NCBI GenBank assembly: GCA_973895155.1
Contig: OZ316893.1
Span: forward strand, 1,798,001-1,862,000
Direction of reading: 5' to 3'
From: Marsupella aquatica
Taxonomy: Eukaryota; Marchantiophyta
Length of the DNA: 64,000 bases
Part shown: positions 23,676 to 35,700 of the stretch, piece by piece
Numbering within the stretch: position 1 is the stretch's first letter
How the letters are laid out: every line of letters starts with the position of its first letter
The notes under the pieces: model-generated
The model's input: only the letters and a program-made list of their open reading frames with translations
What the model was told of the DNA's origin: nothing
Database searches by the model: none
Program-made: the position numbers and the translations under genes

Positions 23676-24019
23676 TGTTAGATATTGCTCTAGTCTTGTG
23701 ACTCATGAGCTAACCACAGTTAGTCTAACTCAGGTTAGGACTTAGCTAATGTTAGCGGTAGTGCTGTTGTGTATATAGCCAAGGCTTATGCCAGACCCTG
23801 GTGGAACTTAGGCTCATTGTTACGGAGCTAGTTGAGAGATAGGGAGAGCTTGTGCTATGGATGCTTGGTATGGCCGGTCGGCCTAGAGTGCAGTAAAGCT
23901 CTTATGTGTTCCCGTGGACGTAGCCTCATGTGGAGGTGAATCACGTATCTCTCTGTGTCGACTATTGTGCGTTGGATGGTTCATGGGCTTGCCGTTACGA
24001 ATGTCGTCTATGCTTAACA
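23676..24019 (+). repeat. 5' LTR of the copia element
   Basis: The ends are TG and CA as expected of an LTR. 'gtgtatatagcc' at about 23770 is a likely TATA element for the promoter. Confidence 0.93.
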
Positions 24020-24021
24020 AG

Positions 24022-24035
24022 TGGTATTTCCAGCG
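24022..24035 (+). other. Primer-binding-site-like sequence
   Basis: TGGTATTTCCAGCG begins two bases after the LTR. It resembles the common plant copia primer site TGGTATCAGAGC, which pairs with the 3' end of initiator tRNA-Met, but matches only in the first part. It is either mutated or a variant. Confidence 0.6.
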
Positions 24036-24901
24036 TTCATTGTCGATGATACATTCAGAGTTTCATCACATGAAACTTGAATGTGTGTGGCTGTGCGGAT
24101 AGGTTAGTGAGAGGGCTTTCTAACGGTGGTTAGAACTCGCTGATCGGTATCCGTGGTGCGGAGGAATCAAAGTTTGCGTCGTTCAGGTTTTATTCGTGTT
24201 CGACGGTTTTTTGGGGGAGAGACCAGAGTTTGTGTTTTCAACGGTATGAGCTGTGCGGTGCGGGAGGCGTCGCATGTTGTAGCTCAAGTTGAAGGTTCAA
24301 GCGAGTTGGTCGTTTCGGTAGTTGGATTGCTGCCGAGTTGTTATCGAGTGTGACGTGACGAGTGAAGGAGGCGTTCAGGTTTTTTCACAAGCTATGGAGC
24401 TTGTTCCCATCTGAACCGGGTTTCTCTTCGTAACGTCCGACTTGGTGGAAGAAACGCGAAGTGCTACGACTCAATGGTTTGATCGCGGTGAGACGGTCGT
24501 TTTGAGCCCGGGATTGGCACTTGACGCGGAGTGAAGGCGACGCGGCAGAAATTGTTTACTCTGCTGGAGCAACAGACTGTGCCGGTGCAATTTGGAAACA
24601 TTACCCGTCGGCGGCATCCACTTTTCTCGTTTAAACCGGCATTTAAGGTGTGTTCTTGCCTTTTGTCTTGGAGGGGGAATTATTTTTTCTTGGTTTATAG
24701 GGGGTCTTTTGGACTCCTTTTTTGGTGTATACACGAGGTGTATACACTCACCTCGTTTGGAACTCCTCGTACATATTTTTTCCCTTGTGACCCCGATACT
24801 CACTTGGTCCAAGGGGGGTCCGCAGCGCCGGCCGGCGCGCAACCCATCGCCCCGGCTCCCCGACCCTGCCGCCTCCCGTCTCTTCCCTGCCACCGCCCTG
24901 T
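24036..24901 (+). other. Non-coding interior of the copia element
   Basis: No gag-like protein (no zinc knuckle, no LTR-proximal long ORF) is found. An 8-bp inverted repeat ACGAGGTG/CACCTCGT with an 8-base loop lies at 24733-24756. The last 80 bases (about 24822-24901) are strikingly GC- and C-rich, unlike the rest of the element. They end exactly where the reverse transcriptase frame begins, so this looks like a deletion junction with filler or captured DNA. Confidence 0.55.
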
Positions 24902-26281
24902 AGGGAAGAGATCTACAAGGCAAGGCTTGTTGCCAAGGGGTTCACTCAAGAGAAAGGAGTGGATTACAATGAAGTCTTTTCACCGGTGGCTAAGTATTCC
25001 ACAATTTGGATCTTGTGTCAGCTTGTTGTGTTTTTTGGTCTGGTGATGGATCAGATGGATGTTGTTATTGCTTTTCTCTATGGCAACTTGGAAGAGTTGA
25101 TCTTCATGAGACAGCCACTAGGCTTTATGAAGAAGGGCCAAGAGAACTTAGTTTGCAGATTGCTCAAGTCCTTATATGGATTGAAGTAGTCTCCCAGACA
25201 GTGGAACAAGCGGTTTGATGATTTCATGTTTGCTCAAGGTTTTACAAGGATGGTGTATGATCCTTGTGTGTATACAAAATCAGTCAAGAATGATGTATTT
25301 GGTTTCATCATTCTGGTGATCTATGTGGATGACATGCTAATTGTGGCTAAAGATCAATCTGAGGTTGACAGTCTCAAGGCAAAATTGAGTGTTGAATTCA
25401 GGATGAAGGATCTTGGTAAAGCCAACAGGATCTTAGGGATGGAGATTTTTAGGAACTCTGATACTGGACAGTTGTGCTTGAGTCAAGGCCAGTACGCGAG
25501 GAAAGTACTTGCACGATTCAACATGGAGAACTGCAAGCCAGTGAGTATTCCTTTAGCTTCACATTTCAAGTTATCATCGGCTTTCTCTCCTACGGATGCT
25601 GTGGAGAAAGGTCTGATGGCTAAGATTCCTTATGAGAAGGCAGTAGGCAGTCTGATGTATTTGATGACTTGTACTAGGCCTGACTTAGCCCTAGCGATGG
25701 GCAAGGTTAGCAGATTCATGTCAAATCCAGGGAAGGTACATTGGGAAGCTGTGAAGTGGATTCTCAGATATCTGAAGGGAACACAAGACTATGGATTACT
25801 ATTTGATAACAGATCAGATAGAACGTTGGTTGACTATGTAGATTCTGACTATAGAGGCTGTCTGGACACAAGGATGTCTACAACTGGGTTTGTATACACT
25901 CTTGGAGGAGGATGTATCAATTGGAAATCTACCTTGCAGAAGTGCATATCTCAATCTACTACAGAAGCAGAGTATGTTGCAGCAGCAGAAGCAGCAAAGG
26001 AAACAATTTGGTTGGACAAGTTGATCGCGGTGATGGGTTTAGAGCATGGAAAAATGACTCTAAACTGTGATAGTCATAGTGCTCTTCACTTGGTTGCTAA
26101 CCAGGTGATGGATAGCACGGTGAAGCACATTGATATCAGGTACCATTTTATCAGGCAAGCAGTGTCTGATAAAACTTTTGAGCTAGTCAAGATTGTTGGA
26201 AAGCTCAATCCCGCTGATGCCTTTACCAAAGTGATTCCTTTGGAGAGTTTCTCAAGACACCGTGCTACTTTGCAGGTTTAG
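24902..26281 (+). pseudogene. Copia reverse transcriptase and RNase H, one stop
   Basis: The frame opens within the reverse transcriptase at EEIYKARLVAKGFTQ and VDYNEVFSPVAK. It continues through LLKSLYGLK to a TAG at 25187-25189, where the family normally has glutamine before SPRQW. It then runs uninterrupted for over 360 codons. The catalytic YVDD box is at about 25322-25333, followed by TRPDLALAMG and the RNase H part with VDSDYRG, STTGFV, STTEAEY and RYHFIR. The N-terminal part of pol (protease, integrase) is gone. One nonsense codon is the only visible lesion in the remaining 1.4 kb, so decay has been slight since the deletion. Confidence 0.93.
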
Positions 26282-26486
26282 CAGTTGTAGTGCAAGTAGA
26301 ATTATTTAGCAATGTGTGACTATTTGTATATGGATTACTCATTCCTGTTAGGCTACGAGTTAGTTCTAGTTAACCCTTAGTTAACCCTTGTGATTTTTAG
26401 GGGGAGACCTGGTTTGGTGATTGTCTAGAACTTCCCGCTGAGGATTCCATATGGTAGCATTTAGTCCAGTCCACAAGACAAGAGTC

Positions 26487-26495
26487 AAGGGGGAG
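26487..26495 (+). other. Polypurine tract of the copia element
   Basis: AAGGGGGAG stands two bases before the 3' LTR, the position and composition expected for the plus-strand primer. Confidence 0.85.
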
Positions 26496-26497
26496 TT

Positions 26498-26841
26498 TGT
26501 TAGATATTGCTCTAGTCTTGTGACTCATGAGCTAACCACAGTTAGTCTAACTCAGGTTGGGACTTAGCTAATGTTAGCGGTAGTGTTGTTGTGTATATAG
26601 CCAGGGCTGATGCCAGACCCTGGTGGAACTTAGGCTCATTGTTATGGAAGTAGTTGAGAGATAGGGAGAGCTTGTGCTGTGGATGCTTGGTATGGCCGGT
26701 CGGCCTAGAGTGCAGTAAAGCTCTTGTGTGTTCCCGTGGACGTAGCCTCATGTGGAGGTGAACCATGTATCTCTCTGTGTCGACTATTGTGCGTTGGATG
26801 GTTCATGGGCTTGCCATTACGAATGTCGTCTATGCTTAACA
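26498..26841 (+). repeat. 3' LTR of the copia element
   Basis: It is the same length as the 5' LTR and differs from it by scattered substitutions such as gttaggac/gttgggac and cgttac/cattac. It is followed by the target duplication TGGAC. Confidence 0.93.
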
Positions 26842-26846
26842 TGGAC

Positions 26847-29414
26847 CACTCATGGGGTCCTTCAAGCATATAACTCTGATTTTTCCATTTATAATTAGGA
26901 GAAGAATGTACATTTGAATCACCACTTCAGAAAGATTCTCTCTCCTTCTATTTAAATTAGTATATATAATTATCCTAAGCCTTTTAAATGAACTAATGTA
27001 CTGTTTTTAGAACACTATGGAGAATAATGACCCCTGGAAACTCAAGTTTTTTGGGAGCATTATATCACACAATACCCTGTATAATATATAGAGGACATTA
27101 GTATATACAAAAACAAAACATTACATGAAAAATAATTGCCACTCAAAATTGAACTAATAGAGAGCATTATATATCACAATGTATCGCATGACATTGATAT
27201 ATGTATATATGCAAAAACAACTCATTATATCACACAAACCATGTATAACCATAAACAAGTATATTTCTCTTTATACTTTTAAGGGCATTTTTGGAGGAGG
27301 ATGCATAATACAGATTTGGATCAGTATATCAAATCAGTGAATTTTTTGAAGCGGCTATATGGTGAATGCACATTTCAGATTTTGTCTTATTCAGATTTTT
27401 GTGTCATGTATTTTCATTTCAATCTGCCTTATCAAGGGGCAGCCTTTGTATTCTATACATTTTTTATTAATTTTTAGACCCCTATAGTTTTAGGTATTCT
27501 AGAGTGTTTTCATTTCAATCTGCCTTATCAAGGGGCAGCCTTTGTATTCTATACATTTTTTATTAATTTTTAGACCCCTGTAGTTTTAGGTATTCTAGAG
27601 TGTTTTGAACTTATTTTAGTAGCCCTCTTTTTTCACAGTATGTGTTTTATTAGAGATGAAAACAAAGGTTCCACCACCACGAGTGAGAGAATTGATGTTG
27701 AAGAACATGAATGCATAGCCTCTTAAGTTCTCCTCATGTTTTTCTTTCCTAAGTTTATGGTTTTTATTGAAAGGAGTGTCATTCATAAGGCACCCTGAGT
27801 TAAGTGCACACATCGTAGCATCGTTTGACTGTACCTTTTCTTGGTCACTGTGCTTTTCTTGGCAGACACTTTACTTGTATAACAACACTTCTATGCTCTC
27901 ATATTTTATTTACTTTCAGATCACTACAAGAAAAAAAATAAAGCATGTTCCAGGATGAGCATGCTATATCAAATCTCCTCTACTTTTAGTAAAGATTCAT
28001 GAGGATAAAAGTCTTTCAGTGTGTGAAGCTACTCCTACCGGAACCTTATGGGAATGCGGCCCTCAAAACTCAAGCTGAAACTCTCTTTTCTGGGGTATTT
28101 AATTAGTAGTGACAATCAGGTTTGCAAAAACAAAAATTAGTATAATTTGGGTCATTGCTTTTAACGTAAAAACTGACATCTTGAGAAATTATTTATGGGA
28201 TGCATTATACTTTCAAAGGTGGACTATTGTGGTTTTGTGTCGGGCATAGTCCCTTGTGTACTCAAGGCTGAGCTTTCAAGACCCTCATGCACAACATAAT
28301 TTTGAGGCACTTTATTTTTTCTGCCAAGGTGGCAAAAATGTCACTTGTGTAGAAATATTTTTATCTAATCTTCCTAGACTAATTTATGATAGTCTGATCT
28401 CCTTAGATTGATAATAGCCACTACATGAAACTGGCTGATGGAAGACAAAAAACCTAGCTCTTATTTTGCCAAAAGTGGCCAAGACTTTTCAAAGAGGGGG
28501 AATCTAGTGAATTTTCACCACTACAAAAAATTATCCTATGTAATTCTTAAGGTTTTTTCTTTCTTGTGAGGGCAGCAATTGTGACCTTGCCTGAAGAGAA
28601 GATGCAAGGAACATTCCTTATCTAATTCTCCTAAATGAATTTATGAGGGCCAAACATTCCTATAGGTAAGGACAATCACTAGATTCTGGTTACTGGGCCT
28701 TGGGTAGGTGTGAAACTGGCTAATGCAAGACCAAAAACCTTGCTAATTTTTGCTCAAAGGGGCAAAGACTCTTCAGAGAACTAGAATCGGGCAAATTCTG
28801 CCACTAAGAAAAATGCTCCCCGCAGACTTCTTTGGACCACCAGATGACAAGGCATTGCTTGCCAAACTAGAATTTTGTGTGAATGAATACAATAAAGTGT
28901 CTAAAAGCTACATTTTTTGCAGTCCATTGGCTGATGGTCACCACTAAACATGCTAGAATTCATGGAAATGTGACTGTGAACTTGTTGGCTGTAACTAATC
29001 TTGATAAGCTATTGACCAGAACACATATACACAGGTTAATTTGGCAAAAACAAGGGCAAAAATAAAATTGAAAGGTTGTCACATCACCAGAAAGTGCTAA
29101 TAGCCAGTTACCCTTCATGGGAACAAGTCATTTACCATGTGAAAAAAGGCTTGACATGGCAGTTTAACCCAGCACTGGCCATGTGAGCCAGAAACACCAA
29201 AGTCCAGACACCTCATTCAACCTCCTCTTCCAGGACACTAGCACCAGGTGAATTTTGCTATCATTCATAGTCCTATAGCTAGAAGCCTGGTGGATCAATG
29301 TTTTAGAGATGGACAGTGGTGGATTAAGCAGATCGTAAAATAACTCTGGAGGATGAGTTGATGTAAAGGGTGACTCACCCTGCCAGCTTATTATAGGAGG
29401 ACCAATAAGGGCAT
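26847..29414. other. AT-rich spacer with repeats
   Basis: There is no gene. It contains the exact tandem duplication at 27411-27602 and two diverged copies (about 28340-28560 and 28590-28810) of a dispersed repeat. That repeat is marked by 'gaaactggct.atg.aagac', 'aaaaacct.gct' and 'gccaaaagtggc/gctcaaaggggc' motifs. Related sequence recurs near 36400-36510 and, inverted, at 37020-37150. Confidence 0.45.
27411..27602. repeat. 96-bp tandem duplication, almost identical
   Basis: Copies 27411-27506 and 27507-27602 both start 'ttttcatttcaatctgcc' and end 'ggtattctagagtg'. The only difference I see is cctatag versus cctgtag, so the duplication is young. Confidence 0.93.
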
Positions 29415-29419
29415 TAACA

Positions 29420-29761
29420 TATTGAGCATAGGCGACAATCGCAACGGTAAGCACATGACACATCCAACGATCAAGTAGTCGACACAAGATATATGTGGTT
29501 CACCTCCTCGAGGCTACGTCCACGGGAACACACAAGAGAGCTTTACTGAACTCTAAGCCCGTCGGCCATACCAAGTCTCCACAGTGTAAGCTCTCCTCAT
29601 CTCTCAAGTGACTCATAACAATGAGCCTAAGTTCCACTTATCCAAGAAAACACCACTTGGCATACAGTGGGCATCCTAGTTAACCTAACCACGTCTCTGA
29701 CTATAGTTAGCCTAACCACGATTACATGTCGTAGGCCTAGACCTTGAGTAAATACCTAACA
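29420..29761 (-). mobile_element. Solo LTR related to the copia element, inverted
   Basis: Read on the minus strand the segment starts TGTTAGGTATTT and shares with the complete element 'cttggtatggcc', 'agtaaagctct', 'tgtgttcccgtggacgtagcct' and 'gtcgacta' motifs in the same order. The length is 342 bp against 344. TAACA stands directly outside both ends (29415-29419 and 29762-29766), so the borders and a 5-bp target duplication are intact. No interior or second LTR is present. It is therefore a solo LTR left by recombination between two LTRs. Divergence from the complete element is much greater than between that element's own LTRs, so it is older. Confidence 0.88.
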
Positions 29762-29766
29762 TAACA

Positions 29767-32700
29767 ACTCATATTTTGTTTTCTTACAACTTTACATGCA
29801 TACAAAGCCTATTCCAATTGGAGTGAAGTTGTTCTAAATTGAACAAGTTGGAGGTCCCAAGTTAGTTAGAGTGGAGACTCCAATAGTTATGCACATTGGC
29901 ACCACCAACCTTCATCCCCTTTGAAAATTATTCTCAGCCTGAAATTTTTACAAGGTGCTTAAATTCTTGAATGTTGGTCTAGTGAGGACCCTCATTGTGA
30001 GTCCTCCTTTGTATTTTCATGAAGCTTATGGGCCATAACTCCCTCACCATCATTGCCCAGGATTCCCTGGTTTAAATCTGTGTGTTATTAGCAAGGCTCA
30101 AGGCCACTACTCCCAAGCGTAGTGATATTCACTAACTCTCTAGGTGTACACTTTGTAGCTCATCCTTCTTTTGGGGACATAGCTTATAACCCTCTCATGC
30201 TGACTGCCGTTGATGATAGCAGTCCATAACTTCTTTAAGAGAATGGGTTGCCCTACACAACATTGAATATTGTGACAGGGCCCCAAACCCGGTAGTAAGT
30301 TAGTGATGACTTATAATTGTGTATATAAATAGAAACACAAGTAGGTGTAGCAAAAGTGTTTGGATTTTCAAATTTTTTATTTTTGTTAATTCTAAAAAAT
30401 TGATGCGACAACCAGAGGCCGGAGTTGAGAGGGGTGTCGGGTGGTGATGGATGACAATGGAGCCATTGAGGGGTACATGGAGGCCAAGGTGTGGGCATCT
30501 CGGAGGGGTGGGGGACTGACCGGAGGCTCCACATAATGCGCAAACCGAGAATAATGACCAAAATATAGAAAATGTTAAAACTTGAAACAGACATTGTTGC
30601 GCTAGTACTATTCCAAACATGGTCATGTTTGGATTCACTTTGAAGCTCTCAATGAGCCCCATACAAAACTAGTTAAGGTTAGGTCTGTATCAAATAGTGA
30701 CATCTTGAGAAACCTCAATGCCCGTAAAACGACAAAATTAGGCAATCTTAGAGTAGTGATGGTGGGAGGGCCCTTAAAAGAAAGGGGTTCTCATACTTGT
30801 GTTCCCCTTTCCCCTTTCACCCTTTGTGTGGTCCTCACATGTTTTTGCTCTCCTTCCCGTCACACTCCATAGAAGGGGCTCTCACATTTTCCCTTCCCCA
30901 CTCCCTAGAAGGGGCCCCACAATTTCTTCCTTCCATTTTTCTCTTTTCTCACTTGTATGTACGTACCCTGGTTGTACGAACATCACATTTTTTACCATCT
31001 CAGAATCAGGAGTTTACAGGCTTGTTGGAAAGAGCTCGTTGAGCCAAATCCATTGATGTGTCACGCGGCCAAAACGGAGCTAAAATGGAGGAGATATAAT
31101 AGATCGAGTTTTTTGAGAATACGAGAGTTTTGAGGCCGTACGGACGTCCGTATTGCAGGAGGGCTTGGCTTTCCAAGAAGGAGGGAGTAGCAGCATGTAC
31201 AGGGATCCGTGATCCGTGTTTTGCAAAGCTGGGGCGGTGTGTTGTATGGATGTAGAGGAGGGAGATGGTGCCCTGATTATCGTAAAAATGTAAATATTCA
31301 TGACTGAATCGTTTGACCTCCGTTTTGTACGCCATTTACGGAGCCATGATCAGGAAGAGCAGGTCTCCTCAGATATTTTTTTAGAAGTGAATTCTGAGAA
31401 TATTTTAGTCTCAAAGATTGTTGGCCCCCCTCCTTTTACCGCGAACTAGTGGTGGCGATGAGGAGGACTAGTAGGTTGTATGGATGTTAGCCATACAAAT
31501 TTTCATTATTGACACATCTCATAATGGTCAACTCACAGGATTGTTGGAAGGAGCTCGAGGAGCCAACTCTGGCAAGGTGCGGCGCATCCCAAATGGAGCC
31601 AAGACGGATAAGTTATGAGTCCAGGAGTTTTGGTAGTTTTACGGATTGAGATCCCCGTAACTCAATGATCAGGAGGAGCAGGGCTACCCAGGGGGCTCAT
31701 CAGAGGAGTAGTTAGAATGGTCTTAGGTTTTGACCATGGTAGGGCTCATTCACTTTTCATGGGCTACGGATTGTTGTTGGCACCATCGGTTCCGTAGTTA
31801 GGTTAGGGTTTAGGTAGCATGTGTGTGCCGCATGTTTTAGGTTAGTGGATTTCTTGAATAGGGTTTTGGCGGCACTGCTAGGGTAGCCGCCGTTATTGTG
31901 ACCCATGAGGGGTGCTTTGGTGTGGTTGGAGTATTTAGGAGGGAGCCCCGTTATGGATGGGGGGGGGACTCAATCTAGTGTTTGTTTAGGGAAGTTATCT
32001 CATAGCCAGAAGAGGGCATCAAGCCAGAGTAGTGAGGTAGAGACGTAGCACTTGTCCGAGCGAGGCAAGAGTTGGGCAGACGACACGAGGCTGGGTTGTC
32101 CTTGTAATGGTTACGATTGTTCACCCAAAGATATGGATTTGGTTTGATTCCTGAAGTTTTGGTGTGACGTTAGCTTTTCTGTCATGATTGTGTTCTTTCC
32201 CCAAGAAGTTTCTAAGGAATCCTTGCATGGGTCGGTCGACCATGTGAGTAGGAGGGGTGGTCACAACACTCCACCAGCGGCCAGCAGGAGTGAGTGTGGT
32301 GTTGTCCATGGGACTTGATCAAAAGTAGAGAGGCTAGTCGGTAGACTTGATAAAAAATTACATTTCCGGGAGCAAAAATAAACATACGAGTCATCCTACA
32401 TGCAATATAATCCAAATAGCATCCCTCCACGTTCCCGTCATACAATAACAAACAATTTTAGTAGAAGAAAATATGTAATTGTTGTATAAATCGTTTGATA
32501 AGCAAGTGACAAATATTGTGTGAAAGAACACAATGTTGAAGGGAAGCCTGGGTGTACAAGGGGCCCTCATTTGGTTCCTTCAGGAGACATTAGCTTCGGT
32601 TGAGATATAGTGTAGGTAAGCGTCTTAAGAGTGAGCTTAAGAGGCACTAACATAACCACGGAGGCAGTTCTACCAACTATTTATTTTGAAAATTAAAAGA

Positions 32701-35700
32701 GAAAAAGGTCATTAAGAGGCACTTTACATGACCAAGGAGGCTGTTTGAGCCCAAATTCAAATCTAATCCACTACCAGCTTTGTGTACTAGGATGCATTCA
32801 TTGGACCAAAACCATTATGAGTTTTTGTGGATCTAACTGAAGTTTTTTATATCTAATGGGCCCATTTGAGAGTTAGATAATAACAAATGCAAGTTTCTTA
32901 AGAGGCACGTACACAACCATTGAGGCAAAGCCTAAAGGTGGTCCACCCTTTTGGCGCAAAGCTCACACCTCATAAGCTTAGGTATCATTCAATTCCATTG
33001 CAGGAAGAATGGGAATAGTATTTCCACACTTTCATAAATAAATGGACAAGATTTGATAGATCAACAAACTCACCCAAATTTTTGTCCTATGCAATTAAAG
33101 TGTCTTTGACAATGAACCATCTTGGCTAATTGGTGGTAGCTTGTGAGTTTACAATGTCCCAAACCATGGGTTAAATTCCAGCGAGGTCTGGCTGTAGTGT
33201 TTGTAGTGTTTGTTGTGTTGTTGTGTGCAAACAGGTGTATAATATGTGGATTACCCAATACATGCCCATTTATTCATACCATGCTACCCAAAATTGTGCC
33301 AAAACCTAAGTTTCCCTTTCCCCATAAACTAATTTAATTAGAGTATTGCAGAATAGGACTGCAATAAATAACAAAAATAGTTGGAATGTGCCAACAAAGA
33401 TTAATCAATGGGGGCAACTTACCTAATGAAATTGGTTATAGGAGCAATATTGTACTATTTATGGCTAACTCAGAAAATTATAAACTATTCTAACCCTCTT
33501 AATTAAAAGAGTAAACTTGTCCTTGGTACTTGAGGAGTCCTGACCCTAAAGAATAAGATGGTGTAAGGCCCTCTAAAAGCTAGAGCATGAACGCCTATTT
33601 GTGGCCATTGGAAAAGCTTGAGTAGGTGGGGGCCCTGGTGCCCCTTCCTGCTACCGTATTGCTTTTCAGTTCCAGTGGGAGAATTGAAAGAGATTTTTAT
33701 TGTGGTACGGGTTAGAGTTGTCAAAGACAAGTAAAACAATGTTCAGAAGAGTAGTGTCATAGAATGCTTTCGTTCCATTTGTACTTTTTTTTTCTTTCCA
33801 AAGGCCAACACGTTGCACTTAAATGTGACATGAAATAAAAGACATCATTCCTAAATTATCAGTAGTACATTACGATACTTTCATGTCTATAGTTCAAACG
33901 ATCATTACATCTGTCACACAATGTTTCTTAGAAAAAATTCCGTTTCGGTACCAAAGGAACTGAGATGAGTGATATCCAATCTGAAGTTCAGATAGACAAA
34001 GATATTTTTACTACCCATAACTTCATATTTAACCCCAGATTTAACCACCTATCAGCTTAAAGTCATTTCTAGGCCTGGGATGTGATTTGGCACATGATAA
34101 GGTTTTGTGTGCCTCGATCAGCAAAATATTACCGGATTATAGCACAGAGTCGACATGCGAAGTGTTTCTGAAAGTTAGAGCCAATAATGAAAGTAATCCT
34201 ATGGTAGACTCCCAATTCATGAGGTATACTTTGAGGAATTGCACAGACTGGTAAGTAATAATACCATTCCAACACCATTTGAGCCGGGATTTACATCAGG
34301 ATGTTTTCATGGAAAATTCTACAGTTTTTTGGAATCCTATCAGAAAAGTTCATTGAAAATGCTGTCGATTCATTTTCCGTCAAACATAATGGTATCAATT
34401 AGATTTTCTTAGATCATTTTCTCTATTTTCAATCAGCATAAAAATGGTCAAAATACCACAAATTATGATTTCACTTAAGACTAATAACTTTCACATGAGT
34501 CAAATGAAAACAGGTGTTTCTCCAGTAGTGGCATGACGTTTTGACGGGGTTGAAGTTCAAGTCTGTCAAGCTGTTATGCCACCAAGGAGACCCATTGGAT
34601 AATGTAATTGAAATAGGCTGCAAATGGTAAGGAGACTATTCGCAGGTCACCTTTCATACAAGTGTAAACAATGTTATTCGAGTTGATTTCAACATTCTTA
34701 GCAGTCCAAACTTTGCCAGTCCATGTGGGCTTTACACACAATGTGGCAGTCCTTCCGAGCTTCTTTTTCACAGATTTGAGTGAATAAAATTTCCCCTTTG
34801 GACAAAATATTCCTGTGGGCCAAGATTTCAGCCACTTGTGCGGCTGAAACTCTAGGGGTGAGGGTGGTCCCTTCTTAAAAACAATAGAAATATATCTACC
34901 TTGCAAAGTGACAGAAATGTGGCTTGTACATAACTTTTGGGGAGGGGAGGGGAGGACAGGGGAGACATGGAGTGGGGACAGATCTTGTGTCCCTACCCGA
35001 ACCCCAGGGTCCCATTGGATGGAGTACTAGTCAGACAATATATGCTAGCCACGCAATGCAATGAGACGGATGGACATCCTTTTTAGAAATTTAGGCAGAT
35101 GATTATTAACATACTATCCTCCACCACCCTTGCGAGCACCTTTTGTCCCAAAGTGAGGTGACGGGTCCCCTCATTCCATAACCGTCAATCTCTTTTGTGC
35201 CATACAAAACAGATCCCAACTTTTCCCTGAGAATGATCTACAGTGGTTGGATTCATGGTCACCTAGTGACATCATCTAAAAACTGTTATTCTTGGGGAGG
35301 GGAAGGTACCTCACGAAGAACATAGGTAGAAGAGTCATGGAATGCAACTGTTACTAACAAGTAAAGCACAATACAATCTGATTCAATTCCAGGCCAAATA
35401 CTGGCGATGGGTTATGCTCCAATTCAGGTAGGATTATGATGTTCTGCTCCATAAGCACTTGTGGCTGTGTAGAAATTAACATGAAAATAGAAAAGTAGAA
35501 ACGAGAGGCTTGCCCCTTCAGCAAGCTAATTGTATGGCTTGCTCATGGGCGGTTTCCCTTTGTTAAGAAAACACAATACCAGAGAGAGCTCACCCACAAG
35601 AAGGAGAGTTGAGGAGCCATTTACCCATGTTGTCTAAAATAGATCCAATTATGAAGGTCATGGAAAATATTTTGTCTTGATCCAATGATCCCAAATTTCT

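Larger units (their letters stand above)
23676..26841 (+). mobile_element. Ty1-copia LTR retrotransposon, internally deleted
   Basis: Two direct LTRs of 344 bp (23676-24019 and 26498-26841) start TGTTAGATATTG and end CTTAACA. They bracket a 2.5-kb interior. The 5-bp sequence TGGAC stands directly outside both ends (23671-23675 and 26842-26846), a clean target-site duplication, so the element transposed as a unit. The LTRs differ at only a dozen or so positions by eye, which implies a fairly recent insertion. The interior has a primer-binding-like site, about 0.9 kb of non-coding leader, the reverse transcriptase/RNase H part of pol and a polypurine tract. Gag, protease and integrase are missing, so it could move only with help from related elements. 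Confidence 0.93.
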
